A DNA stretch of 64,000 bases from Bin80 sp965220365. GTDB lineage: Bacteria > Bacteroidota > Rhodothermia > Rhodothermales > Bin80. Below the pieces are notes generated by a model. It was not told where the DNA came from. It saw nothing but the letters and a program-made list of their open reading frames with translations, and ran no database searches. Position numbers and translations under genes: made by a program. Positions 17,718 to 26,719 of the stretch are shown piece after piece. Within the stretch, counting starts at the first letter, position 1, and each line of letters opens with the position of its first letter. The stretch is taken from NCBI GenBank assembly GCA_965220365.1, contig OZ244823.1, forward strand, positions 62,001 to 126,000. The letters are read 5' to 3'.

Positions 17718-19259
17718 TTACGGCGCTTCAAAGCTGAGGTGGTCTGACTCTTCCTGAATCCAAGTTCCACCAAGGGATCTATGCACTGCTAAGCGAGCCT
17801 CCGCCAAACTGCGGTGGGATTCCGCTAGCCCGATTTCCGAGAAGACAAGATTGCGCCGGGCATCCAGAAAGTCTAGATAGTCGCCTGTCCCCCGGAGATA
17901 GCGAAGCTCCTGAATCTGGACTCTGTCACGGGCCGAAGCTTGGGCGGCTGTGAGAGACGTATGACGCTCCTTCAACTTGCCGTAGTTCACAAGTGCTGCC
18001 TCCACATCCCGGAAGGCTATGAGCACGGTTTTCTCATATTGGAGCGCCAGCTGTTCGTACTGCGCCCAAGCCACCCGGATGTTTGCCCGAATCCTACCGG
18101 CATTGAATATCGGAGCCGTCAAACCGGTGCCAAAAAGCCAGAAATTCTGACTAGTCTGCACAATGTCAGAGAGCACGCTGCTTTGCGTACCGGCTGCTCC
18201 CGTCAGTGAAAAACTGGGAAATTGAACGGCACGTTCGACTCCGATGCGTTCACGAGCTGCTTCTAAACGCTGAAATGCCGCAACCACATCTGGCCGCTCC
18301 TGCAGTAAATCTGAGGGCAACCCGCTCGGTATTTCCTCCAACGCATAGGCATAAGCACTTTCGGGGACAAGCATGGCGCCCATCGACATTTGATAGCGTC
18401 CTAAAAGCAGGGTCAGTCGCCCTCGGGTTGCATCCAGTTGGCTTTCAAGCATGGGCAGATCTGCTTTTGCAGCATGAAGTTGCTGCTGAGCGGCGTGGAA
18501 TTCCAAGGGAGATACCAGTCCTCGTTCATACCGATCAGACAGGATCTCCGCACGTTCAGCCAGGATACGTACGCTTTCCTGTGTCAACTCAAGGGTACGC
18601 TGACGGGCGGCAATCTCGAAATACGTCGCAACCGTCTCCCCGATGACTCCCAAAAGTACCGTACGTACATCAGACTGCGTGGCAAAAAACTCCTGTAGTG
18701 CTGCCCGCTTTGTCCCTCGTACCCGGCCCCAAAAATCTATTTCGTACGCAAACCCCAGTGAGGCGCTATAGGTTGTAAAATCGAACCGGTCGGGAAATGC
18801 AGGTCCTCCCGGCACACTGACCCGGTCCCCTAACTGCCCCCCAATACCTATGTTGGAAGGAGTATCCTGCTGATTGCGCTGCGTAGCCAATTCCATGGAC
18901 GGAAACTGCTCAGCCCGTGCGATGCGAAATTGATTCTGCACTTCTGCCACGCGAGCCACAGCTACACGAAGGTCCAAGTTTCGTGCGATAACCGAATCTA
19001 CTAACTGGTTCAGGTACGGATCTCCAAATCCATGCCACCAGTAGTGCTGTGCACTCTGATCAGCAAGTGCAGCCGCTTCGAATTGTTCGGGAAGTGACTC
19101 CATCGGGTCTTCCAGGCGTGGTACCATTGAACACCCCGCAAGACTCACAGTGACCAGCAGGGTCATCACAAAAAAAGAGCGCACCCACTGAGGTGTATGT
19201 ACTCTGACACGATATCTACCCCTTGATTGTGAGGAGACGGAAGTAACTGAATTGGTCAT
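17718..19259 (-). CDS. TolC/OprM-type outer membrane efflux lipoprotein
   Basis: A 513-residue protein of the NodT/OprM outer membrane factor family. It has a long charged N-terminus, a hydrophobic signal and a lipobox (VSLAGC), then two repeats of the OEP helical/strand architecture. Motifs include YWWHGFGDPYLNQLVDSV, LRVAVARVAEVQNQFRIARA, YEIDFWGRVRGTKRAAL, the mid-protein LPSDLLQERPDVVAAFQRLE typical of this family, and FNAGRIRANIRVA. It forms the trimeric channel that docks with RND adaptors. It is encoded opposite to the two pump operons, separated from them by the P450/Rieske genes, and is the only channel gene here. Confidence 0.92.
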   Translation of the reverse strand: MTNSVTSVSSQSRGRYRVRVHTPQWVRSFFVMTLLVTVSLAGCSMVPRLEDPMESLPEQFEAAALADQSAQHYWWHGFGDPYLNQLVDSVIARNLDLRVAVARVAEVQNQFRIARAEQFPSMELATQRNQQDTPSNIGIGGQLGDRVSVPGGPAFPDRFDFTTYSASLGFAYEIDFWGRVRGTKRAALQEFFATQSDVRTVLLGVIGETVATYFEIAARQRTLELTQESVRILAERAEILSDRYERGLVSPLEFHAAQQQLHAAKADLPMLESQLDATRGRLTLLLGRYQMSMGAMLVPESAYAYALEEIPSGLPSDLLQERPDVVAAFQRLEAARERIGVERAVQFPSFSLTGAAGTQSSVLSDIVQTSQNFWLFGTGLTAPIFNAGRIRANIRVAWAQYEQLALQYEKTVLIAFRDVEAALVNYGKLKERHTSLTAAQASARDRVQIQELRYLRGTGDYLDFLDARRNLVFSEIGLAESHRSLAEARLAVHRSLGGTWIQEESDHLSFEAP

Positions 19260-19646
19260 GCGTTTCGTTACAGTACCTTTCTTCTAATGTTCCAGTGACC
19301 TCGGCACCGCAGGAAGGTCTGCTCTAAAGTCCGGCTTCCCATGTGTGTGATGTACTATGCGAGTTTTTCGTGTGCTCAAGAAACTTGCAATGACGCAGTT
19401 TCCCGAGCGTCTGCGTGCAAAATTAATAAAAAGCGGCCGAAAAGGTTGCAGGTGTATTTCGTGTGATTCGGCAACAATTGCAGCGCACATCAGTGCGAAA
19501 GAAAGAAGACCCGTTCCAAATGCAAACATGGCTATCCTTGCAAGAGGGAAGAACATCCAAAAAGTCAACGCCAATCGTGCCAAATGAAGGCCCTTCTTGC
19601 ACCTGATTTAGGCCTGCATAATTGATCCGAAGATGTCCTATGGAAG
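19260..19646. other. Intergenic region upstream of the outer membrane factor
   Basis: There are short overlapping ORFs on both strands (for example a hydrophobic frame at 19284-19583, minus) but no recognisable product. It likely holds the promoter for the leftward outer membrane factor gene. Confidence 0.35.
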
Positions 19647-19793
19647 TTGAGCCTTGCAAAACTCCTAATCTTGGGAATATTTATTGCCCCGAGGATGTTC
19701 CAAAGCACTTTTGTGTCTGGATGCACATTCCGACCATGTGGCCCACTTCAATCGGAATACGCAGTCTGGATTATTAGTTTTGCAAGAACCTCG
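19647..19793 (+). mobile_element. MITE copy A (TTGCAAAACT ends), left of the coiled-coil gene
   Basis: A non-coding segment starts TTGAGCCTTGCAAAACTC and ends ATTAGTTTTGCAAGAACC, so its ends are inverted repeats. Its first 75 bases match, in inverted orientation, the copy at 20411-20508. It carries an extra stretch of about 45 bases before the right end. There is no coding capacity. Confidence 0.65.
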
Positions 19794-19910
19794 AATGAAT
19801 TATCGTTTTGGTGGGAAGAATGTCAAATACCCTGCAATACCTTGGAACTTGAATACCTTCCTGGAAGTAGCAATTTCCGATGACACTCACCTGATCCATC
19901 TCTTACGCCG

Positions 19911-20324
19911 ATGCAGCCGGAAATCCTCATTGCCGCAGCAGGCATTATTGTTACATTCACCATCGCAACCTGGCGATGGAGTGCCTCACAAAACAAGCGT
20001 TTTGATCAGATGATGCAGGGGTTTCAAAACGAAATCAGCAAATTGCGTGACGAAAATAACCAGCAATTCGGCAAATTGCGTGATGAAAATAACCAGCAAT
20101 TCGGCAAATTGCGTGATGAATATAACAGATTACGTAGTGAAGTACGCGGCGAAATCAAAGAAGTACGCGGCGAAATCAAAGAAGTACGCAACGAAATCAA
20201 AAAAGTACGCGAGGATGTGCACAGGCTTGATAATCGGATAGCACGCCAAGAAGGCCTGATCCGGGCTTTGTGGGCTGGAACTTTCAAAGGAGATCCCACG
20301 TCAGAGCCGGCTTTTCCAGAGTAA
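19911..20324 (+). CDS. Small membrane-anchored coiled-coil protein with tandem repeats
   Basis: This 137-residue protein has one N-terminal membrane helix (ILIAAAGIIVTFTIATWRW, residues 5-23) followed by an almost continuous coiled coil. The coil contains tandem units visible in the DNA: KLRDENNQQFG occurs twice and a third time as a variant (33-base units at about 20040-20130), then the heptad EVRGEIK/EVRNEIK repeats (21-base units at about 20145-20205), then VREDVHRLDNRIARQEGLIR. No enzyme motif is seen. It sits alone between two inverted MITE copies. Small anchored coiled coils of this kind occur widely and are of unknown function. Confidence 0.7.
   Translation: MQPEILIAAAGIIVTFTIATWRWSASQNKRFDQMMQGFQNEISKLRDENNQQFGKLRDENNQQFGKLRDEYNRLRSEVRGEIKEVRGEIKEVRNEIKKVREDVHRLDNRIARQEGLIRALWAGTFKGDPTSEPAFPE
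20040..20205 (+). repeat. Short tandem repeats inside the coiled-coil gene
   Basis: Three near-identical 33-base units built on AAATTGCGTGATGAAAATAA are followed by 21-base units built on GAAGTACGCGGCGAAATCAA. They add whole turns of coiled coil, so copy-number change would keep the reading frame. Confidence 0.75.
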
Positions 20325-20410
20325 ATCTTATTAGAATGTCCTCTTCTTGACGGAAGGCTATCCCTACCTTGCATCGCAAAGCTTGTCAGGAAAACTGCCG
20401 AACCTTGGAA

Positions 20411-20508
20411 GGTCCTGCAAAACTAATAATCCAGACACAAAAAGCGCTCTGGGACACCCTCAGGGCAATAAATATTCCCAAGACTGGGAGTTTTGCAAGA
20501 GGCTCAGT
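20411..20508 (-). mobile_element. MITE copy B (TTGCAAAACT ends), right of the coiled-coil gene
   Basis: Read on the reverse strand this begins GAGCCTCTTGCAAAACTC, continues CTTGGGAATATTTATTGCCC, and ends GGATTATTAGTTTTGCAGG, matching copy A at 19647-19793 without its 45-base insert. It lies just upstream of the exonuclease gene, so it may influence that promoter. Confidence 0.65.
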
Positions 20509-20547
20509 TTACTGTTATCTTAGTGCCGAATAGTAGGAAAAGAAACC

Positions 20548-21324
20548 ATGTCTCTCCCCATTAAACTCGTCACATGGAACGTCAATTCTGCACGCGCCCG
20601 ACTCGTCAGGATCCTTGATTTCCTTGAGCGACATAAACCGGACATCGTTTGCCTGCAGGAAGTCAAAGCTACGCAGGAAACATTCCCCTTTTCTGCCATC
20701 GAAGAAGCTGGGTATCAGGCATTCATCCATGGCCAGCCCTCCTACAATGGGGTGGCCATCCTTGCCAGAGAAATGGTGGAGGATATCCGAACCGGACTCG
20801 ACAATGAAGCACGGGTTATCTCCGGCAGCGTCCACAATCTGCGTGTCGTCAACGTTTATGTACCCAATGGAAGACGAGTTGGGATGCCGAAGCATGCCTA
20901 CAAGCTTCGCTGGCTTGACACCTTGCGTAAATTCCTGGATGTGGAGCGGGAGAAATATAAAGAGTTTATCCTGACGGGAGATTTTAACGTTACTTTTGAC
21001 GACCTGGATGTCGCGCACCCGGACAGCTGGAGAGATTCCGTCCTGTGCGATCCAGCGGCGCGCGAAAAGCTGAACATCCTCACGGACCAGTTTTCGCTGT
21101 CGGATCTCTTGCGTAGGTACGCCAGAGGACCTGGCGTATACACATGGTGGGATTTTCGTACGCGAGGATTTGAATGGAATGACGGGGTACGGATTGACCA
21201 TATCCTCGCAACCCCTGACCTTTCCGAGCTCAGCAGCAATGCCTGGGTTGATGTTGAGGAACGTGATCTGGAGCGTCCTTCAGACCACGCACCGGTCCTG
21301 ATGCGACTTTTCCCGGCCTCTTAG
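20548..21324 (+). CDS. xth: Exodeoxyribonuclease III (AP endonuclease)
   Basis: A 258-residue member of the ExoIII/Ape1 family acting in base excision repair on abasic sites and 3' blocked ends. Characteristic blocks are LVTWNVNSARARL (8-20), the metal-binding Glu in DIVCLQEVKA, YNGVAIL, VNVYVPNG, the catalytic GDFNVTFDDLDV, and the final RIDHILATPDL and ERPSDHAPVL (Asp-His pair). It is full length. It runs convergently into polA, the two stop codons overlapping by four bases. The start MSLPIKLVTWN is the first Met before the conserved fold. Confidence 0.93.
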   Translation: MSLPIKLVTWNVNSARARLVRILDFLERHKPDIVCLQEVKATQETFPFSAIEEAGYQAFIHGQPSYNGVAILAREMVEDIRTGLDNEARVISGSVHNLRVVNVYVPNGRRVGMPKHAYKLRWLDTLRKFLDVEREKYKEFILTGDFNVTFDDLDVAHPDSWRDSVLCDPAAREKLNILTDQFSLSDLLRRYARGPGVYTWWDFRTRGFEWNDGVRIDHILATPDLSELSSNAWVDVEERDLERPSDHAPVLMRLFPAS

Positions 21325-24056
21325 TGTGCTTGAAGCCAATTCGTACCCTTACCGACATTGACTTCAATTGGAACACGGAGTTCTATGGCCTGGACCATAC
21401 AGGTCTGGACGATCTCTTCCGCCTCTGCAAATTCCTGCTCGGGGACTTCAAACACCAGCTCATCATGGACTTGTAGAATTGCCCGTGATCGCATGCCTGC
21501 ATGTTGCAACTCCCGATCAATCGCAATAGCCGCCAACTTGATCATATCTGCCTGTGTCCCCTGTATTGGCATATTGACCGCGATCCGCTCGGCGGCAGCA
21601 CGCACGGCGCCATTGCGGGCCTTCAGGTCTGGTAAATAGCGGCGGCGCCCCATGAGCGTGGTGGCAAAGCCACGTTCTTTTGCCTGATCAACCTGCCTCT
21701 GTATGAACTGCCAAACCCCGGGAAAGGACTCTTGATGAGCTTTCATCAACTGCTGCGCCTCTTTGTGTGTACACCGTAATCCACGTGCCAAGCCAGAAGG
21801 TGAGAGGCCATACGGGATCCCGTAATTTACCGCCTTTGCCCTATCCCGCTGCTCTCTTGTGATATCAATGACCTCTACCTTATAGATGAGTGCAGCGGTT
21901 TCCATATGAGGATCACGACCGGTCGCAAAAATCTCCTGTAACTCTGGATCTGCACTCATATGCGCGAGGATCCTGAGTTCGATTTGCGAATAATCCGCTG
22001 ACAAGATATACCAGCCCGCTGGAGCCACAAACGCGCTGCGAAGCTCTCGCCCTGTACGGTCGCGGACAGGAATATTTTGCAGTGCCGGGTCTGAAGAAGA
22101 AAGTCGGCCCGTGGCTGCAGAGGTCTGATTGAACACAGTATGAACCCGCTGCGTCATCGGCATGACCATACGTGCCAGGTTATCTACGTAGGTACCTTTG
22201 AGCTTGGCAGCTTTTCGCCAATCCATAATGAGTGCCGCCACCTTATGCTCAGTTGCAAGGTCTAGGAGAACCTCCTCTCTTGTAGAAGGCTTGCCAGAAG
22301 GGGTTCGCCGTTTCACCGGATACCCTAATTTCCCAAAGAGAATCTCCCCTACCTGCTTTGAGGAGGCAATATTGAAGGACTCGCCTGCTTCCTTGTAAAT
22401 CTCACTGGCATATCGGTCCAGATCTTCTTGAATTCTAGGGCCCAGCTCTTCCAAGATAGACAGATTTAGTCTCACACCCGCGGCCTCCATGTCGGCCAAC
22501 ACATACACCAGCGGGAACTCAATTTCGTCCGCGATTTTGTGAAGATCACTTTCTTGGAGTTTTTTATGCAATTTCCCTTGCATTTCAAGTGGACAAGCCG
22601 CATGCTCACAGGCGAGGATCCGAAACTCCTCGGGAGCAATATTTCGCGGCTCTCTTTGCAAGCGCCCCGTCCCAAGAATATCCTCGATCTCCTGGGGCTC
22701 ATAGCCCAACTGCTGCTTCGTAACCGTTCCGAACCGATGGTTCTGATCTGGAGAAAGTAAATAGTGAGCAATCTGGGTATCAAAGAGGTTTCCCCGAACC
22801 GGTACACTGAGTCGCCGGAGTCGAACAATAAGCGACTTCAGATCATGCCCGATCTTTTCCACTTTCCCATTGGAAAAAACCGGAGCAAGAATCTGTATCA
22901 CTTCCGATACGGATGTCCCATCTGGAAGCGGAAGCGGAAGATATACTGCACTCCCCGGGGCCCAGGAAACCGCCATCCCCCACCAGTCTGCACGAACCGG
23001 AGAACCTGGAGTCATCAGGCTGGCTACTCCGATACGCCGGACCTCTTTCAGGGACTGTTCAAACGTTTTCAGCTCGTCAACAGTTGTGATCATCCGGTAA
23101 TTCGCCTGATCAGACTGATAGCTCTTCAGGGTGCTGGTGGCGGTAATTTCGGCAGTTTCGAAGAGTTCTGACCCGGCAGTCAGGCGGCGGATCAGAGTAC
23201 TAAATTCGTAGCGACGAAAAAATGATAACGGCTCTATGTCTCTGGGACTGCGGGGACGACAGGCTTCCCAGTCCAACTTCACATCCAGGTCTGTTCGTAT
23301 CGTGACTAGGTCCTTGCTTAATCGTACCATGTCCGGGTTCGCAGTCAGGGCGGTCCGCCAGCGTTTACTGGTATAGGTGGGGGCCTTACTTAGAATATTC
23401 TCAACGGTTTGATCCTGCTGCACCAACTTTGCCGCCCCTTTTTCACCAATTCCCCGTGCGCCTGGTACATTATCACTGCTGTCTCCCATCAGCGCAAGCA
23501 TGTCAATGAAGTTTTGAGGAGGGATCTGGTACTTTTCCCGGAAACCCTCCTCGGTTACGCGCTCAAAACCGGCACCGCTCCGTGGCCGCAACATTTCTAC
23601 GTGGGAAGAAAGAAGTTGCTGGAAGTCTTTATCTGGAGACACAATGATGGCATGCGCACCTGAGGCCTCGGCCTTCCGTGCCAGCGTACCAATCACATCA
23701 TCTGCCTCAAACCGATCCGCCTGCAGGACCGGAATAGAGAGTGCCTGCGCCAGTTCCTTGATCCGGGGCAAATTCTCAAGCAATGCATCCGGTGGCGCAT
23801 CCCGATTTGCTTTGTACTCGGAGTATAGATCATTCCTGAAGGTTTTTCCCGGCCCATCAAATACGATTGCCGCATACTTCAGTCCCACCTCCTCAATCAG
23901 GTTAATCAGGGTCGTACTGAAGCCATAGAGTGCACTGGTGTTTTCCCCTCGTGAATTAATCCGTGGACGACTCAGAAACGAAAAATGGGCCCGATAAGCG
24001 AGAGCCATCGCATCCAAAAGAAAAATTTTCAGGTTTTGATTATCCTGCATGATCAA
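21321..24056 (-). CDS. polA: DNA polymerase I
   Basis: A 911-residue Pol I. The N-terminal 5'-3' flap nuclease domain (about 1-290) is intact, with LLDAMALAYR, IVSPDKDFQQLL and DSSDNVPGARGIGEKGAAKL. The middle 3'-5' exonuclease domain (about 325-520) keeps the fold but not the chemistry: the DxE of motif I reads GVASLM, motif II reads HDLKSLI and motif III reads ACEHAA, so all three acidic positions are lost. The polymerase domain is intact with DYSQIELRILAH, RAKAVNYGIPYG and the C-terminal QVHDELVFE. It is predicted to be a nick-translating, non-proofreading repair polymerase. Its start overlaps the stop of ligA (ATGA), giving a repair operon. Confidence 0.95.
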   Translation of the reverse strand: MIMQDNQNLKIFLLDAMALAYRAHFSFLSRPRINSRGENTSALYGFSTTLINLIEEVGLKYAAIVFDGPGKTFRNDLYSEYKANRDAPPDALLENLPRIKELAQALSIPVLQADRFEADDVIGTLARKAEASGAHAIIVSPDKDFQQLLSSHVEMLRPRSGAGFERVTEEGFREKYQIPPQNFIDMLALMGDSSDNVPGARGIGEKGAAKLVQQDQTVENILSKAPTYTSKRWRTALTANPDMVRLSKDLVTIRTDLDVKLDWEACRPRSPRDIEPLSFFRRYEFSTLIRRLTAGSELFETAEITATSTLKSYQSDQANYRMITTVDELKTFEQSLKEVRRIGVASLMTPGSPVRADWWGMAVSWAPGSAVYLPLPLPDGTSVSEVIQILAPVFSNGKVEKIGHDLKSLIVRLRRLSVPVRGNLFDTQIAHYLLSPDQNHRFGTVTKQQLGYEPQEIEDILGTGRLQREPRNIAPEEFRILACEHAACPLEMQGKLHKKLQESDLHKIADEIEFPLVYVLADMEAAGVRLNLSILEELGPRIQEDLDRYASEIYKEAGESFNIASSKQVGEILFGKLGYPVKRRTPSGKPSTREEVLLDLATEHKVAALIMDWRKAAKLKGTYVDNLARMVMPMTQRVHTVFNQTSAATGRLSSSDPALQNIPVRDRTGRELRSAFVAPAGWYILSADYSQIELRILAHMSADPELQEIFATGRDPHMETAALIYKVEVIDITREQRDRAKAVNYGIPYGLSPSGLARGLRCTHKEAQQLMKAHQESFPGVWQFIQRQVDQAKERGFATTLMGRRRYLPDLKARNGAVRAAAERIAVNMPIQGTQADMIKLAAIAIDRELQHAGMRSRAILQVHDELVFEVPEQEFAEAEEIVQTCMVQAIELRVPIEVNVGKGTNWLQAH

Positions 24057-26266
24057 CCATTTCCGCTTCCGTTTACGAGGTCCTTCAACTCACTTAACCC
24101 CAGTACTGTGACATCAAGTACCGCCGCCTTTTTTAATTTACTGCCCGCATTCTCCCCGGCCAAAAGATAGTCTGTCTTCTTGCTGACACTACCTGTAACC
24201 TTCCCGCCATGCGACTCAATCCAGGCACGTGCCTCCGACCGCGTCATCTCTTCCAGGCTTCCGGTGATCACAAACGTCTTCCCTTCCAGTACTTGAGAAG
24301 ATGAGGCTTGCTCCTGAGATTCAAACGAAACGCCTGTAGCCTGTAGCTTGGTGATCAAGTTACGATTTTCATTTTCTCCGAACCACGCAAGAATCTCCTG
24401 TACCATCGTCGGACCGATCCCATCCAGCACCAGAAAGCGGTGCAGCAAAGAAAGCAGCTCTGTCAGGGCTGTAGCGAGTCTCTCATCATCTGCGTCCAAT
24501 TGCCCCAGGCAAGCTCCAACCGGATCTTTAAGGTGCACCTTCTGCAGGAGTGCATTGGAAAGAGTGCCTCCATTCTGCGGCACCTCTGCCGACACCCCCT
24601 TCTCAATTGTATTTACTCTTTCCGCAATCATCATCAACTCCTCAATTGAAAACTGTCCAAGCAATAGCCGTGCTGACACTGCTCCGATACCATTGACTCC
24701 TAGAGCAATCAGTAATTTTTCGGGCCCACGATCCCGGCTCCGATAGATGGAAGCGATGAGCTCGGATGTCTTCCGATCTGCAAATCCCTCCAGGGGTAAC
24801 AGCTTTTTCTCTGTGAGCGTGTAGAGATCCGCTTCATCGTTAATCAGGCCAGATTCAATTAGAACCTGCACCGTGTTCGGCCCCAACCCTTCAATATCCA
24901 ATCCTTCCCTGGAAGCAAAAAACATGACTCGCCGAAATATCCTCTCTGAGCACTGTGGGTTCGGGCAATACAGATCCACTCCATCCCTCTTTCGGGTCAG
25001 TTGATCCTCACAAACCGGACAACGCTTCGGCGGTAGGATAGGAGTTTCGTCACCTGAGCGAGCCTCCTTCACGGGCCCAACGATGTAGGGAATGACATCT
25101 CCCGACCGCTTTATCCTGATTGTGTCTCCAATGTGCAGACCAAGCTGCTCTACCTGATCATAGTTATGCAGGGTTGCATTTGAAACGGTAACTCCTCCCA
25201 CAAATACAGGCTTGAGATGGGCCGTCGGAGTAATCCGTCCCGTCCTTCCTATCTGAGGCTTTACCGACTCAAGCAGGGTCGTCGCCTCTTCGGAGGGAAA
25301 TTTGAATGCGATTGCCCCGCGTGGATCTTTGCCCACAATACCGAGCTCCTTTACCTGTTTGCTATCTGAGATTTTGATGACGATGCCGTCAATTTCAAAT
25401 GGAAGCGTGTCTCTTACCTCTTTCCACCAGGCTACCCGTTTGGCAACATCTTCCAACGTTGGCAAGAGCTGCACTTCGGGCGGGATCCTGAATCCTGCGC
25501 GATGGAGCCAATCCAAACGTTCAAAATGGTCCTCGGGCGCAAAATCATCTGGAAACATCACATCGTACGCGTACGCGGATAGATCTCTTTTCGCCGTGAG
25601 TTGTGCATCCTTTTGTTTCAGGGAGCCGGACGCCGTATTTCGTGCATTGATGTAAGCGGGCTCCCCCTCTTCAATTCGCTGCTGATTCAGTTTTGCAAAA
25701 GCTTCTTTGGTAAAGAGCACTTCGCATCTGACCACAAGTACATCCGGGGATACTGGCCCCTCTTCAACGGGAATACGCAGTGGCACTGACCGGATCGTGC
25801 GTGCATTCGCAGTGACCACATCCCCAATCTCCCCGTTGCCTCGCGTAGCTGCCTGAACAAGGACCCCCTTCTCATAACGCAGCACCAATGTTAATCCATC
25901 AAACTTGGGCTCTACTACGTAGGTAAATGCTTCACCCGGCACCAACTTACGGTTCCGTCTCTCCCAAACCGATAAATCCTCTATACCGAACGCGTTCGCC
26001 AGACTAAGGACAGGACGCAGATGAGAGGTCTTGACGAAATCTGAGTCCAAGTCACTCCCAACCCGCTGAGTTGGAGAATCCGGTGTAACCAGTTCAGGGT
26101 GCTCGTTCTCAAGTGTCGTCAACTCCGAGAGGAGTTGATCATACTCTGCATCTGTGATCGTGGGCCGTGCAAGTACATAGTACCGGTATGCGTGCCGATT
26201 GAGACTCGTACGCAACTCGGCAGCACGATCTGCTACACTGATTCCCATACGGTCATTTATCGCCAA
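24053..26266 (-). CDS. ligA: NAD-dependent DNA ligase LigA
   Basis: A protein of up to 737 residues sealing nicks with NAD+. In order it has domain Ia (RHAYRYYVLARPTITDAEYD), the adenylation Lys in VEPKFDGLTL, an OB-fold, a four-Cys zinc finger (CPVC then CPNPQC), helix-hairpin-helix repeats (DIEGLGPNTVQ, LGVNGIGAVSARLL, DGIGPTMVQEIL), and a C-terminal BRCT domain (GKTFVITGSLEEMTRSEA). The listed start is TTG at 26266; the ATG at 26248 (MGISVADRAAEL) is an alternative. The upstream DUF1761 gene overlaps the TTG start, and the stop overlaps polA, so the genes are co-transcribed. Confidence 0.95.
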   Translation of the reverse strand: MAINDRMGISVADRAAELRTSLNRHAYRYYVLARPTITDAEYDQLLSELTTLENEHPELVTPDSPTQRVGSDLDSDFVKTSHLRPVLSLANAFGIEDLSVWERRNRKLVPGEAFTYVVEPKFDGLTLVLRYEKGVLVQAATRGNGEIGDVVTANARTIRSVPLRIPVEEGPVSPDVLVVRCEVLFTKEAFAKLNQQRIEEGEPAYINARNTASGSLKQKDAQLTAKRDLSAYAYDVMFPDDFAPEDHFERLDWLHRAGFRIPPEVQLLPTLEDVAKRVAWWKEVRDTLPFEIDGIVIKISDSKQVKELGIVGKDPRGAIAFKFPSEEATTLLESVKPQIGRTGRITPTAHLKPVFVGGVTVSNATLHNYDQVEQLGLHIGDTIRIKRSGDVIPYIVGPVKEARSGDETPILPPKRCPVCEDQLTRKRDGVDLYCPNPQCSERIFRRVMFFASREGLDIEGLGPNTVQVLIESGLINDEADLYTLTEKKLLPLEGFADRKTSELIASIYRSRDRGPEKLLIALGVNGIGAVSARLLLGQFSIEELMMIAERVNTIEKGVSAEVPQNGGTLSNALLQKVHLKDPVGACLGQLDADDERLATALTELLSLLHRFLVLDGIGPTMVQEILAWFGENENRNLITKLQATGVSFESQEQASSSQVLEGKTFVITGSLEEMTRSEARAWIESHGGKVTGSVSKKTDYLLAGENAGSKLKKAAVLDVTVLGLSELKDLVNGSGNG

Positions 26267-26661
26267 GCCCCAATCAATCCACCCATGAGCAGAAAAACAA
26301 CGAGGTTGTATACCTGATTCAACACAAAAATCCCCATGCCTTTATCTTCCCAGGCGACACTCTGCCAGCCCATGGGAAGCGCAAACCCTACCCAAGCTGC
26401 AAAGCCAACCGTCAATCCCCCTCCCAAAGTGCCCATATCCATATAGGCGATCAGAAGCGACAAAACATACACCGTAAGTACAGAACCCACCAAAGATCCT
26501 CCATATGATTTGGCCGGATTGAAGTTTTCTTTGATTTTTTCCTCCGTCAGATCCATCATCTCCATCCACATCTTACCAAAGATCGGTCCGTACCAGAATG
26601 AACCTACGACCATCGGGAGCAGAACGGCAACTACAAATGAAATCCAGTTTTCGGGTAAATA
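26257..26661 (-). CDS. DUF1761-family small membrane protein
   Basis: About 134 residues from ATG 26661 (MYLPENWISFVVAVLLPMVV); an in-frame Met at 26691 is less likely. Four hydrophobic helices match the DUF1761 pattern, with the early GSFWYGPIFGKMWM motif and a C-terminal YNLVVFLLMGGLIGAWR. The function of the family is unknown. It overlaps the start region of ligA and is probably the first gene of the DUF1761-ligA-polA operon. Confidence 0.8.
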   Translation of the reverse strand, partial: YLPENWISFVVAVLLPMVVGSFWYGPIFGKMWMEMMDLTEEKIKENFNPAKSYGGSLVGSVLTVYVLSLLIAYMDMGTLGGGLTVGFAAWVGFALPMGWQSVAWEDKGMGIFVLNQVYNLVVFLLMGGLIGAWR

Positions 26662-26719
26662 CATCTCGCGTTGAGTTAGTGAATAGGTCAAGATAGCAGA
26701 TTATGAAGAAACTGTAAAG

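Noticed and set aside
20024..20374. A minus-strand ORF rich in Arg/Ser/Thr repeats
   Set aside because: It is the mirror of the coiled-coil repeats on the plus strand.
23950..23970. Another copy of the CCGTGGA repeat
   Set aside because: It lies in the conserved part of polA coding for INSRG and lacks the rest of the TIR consensus.
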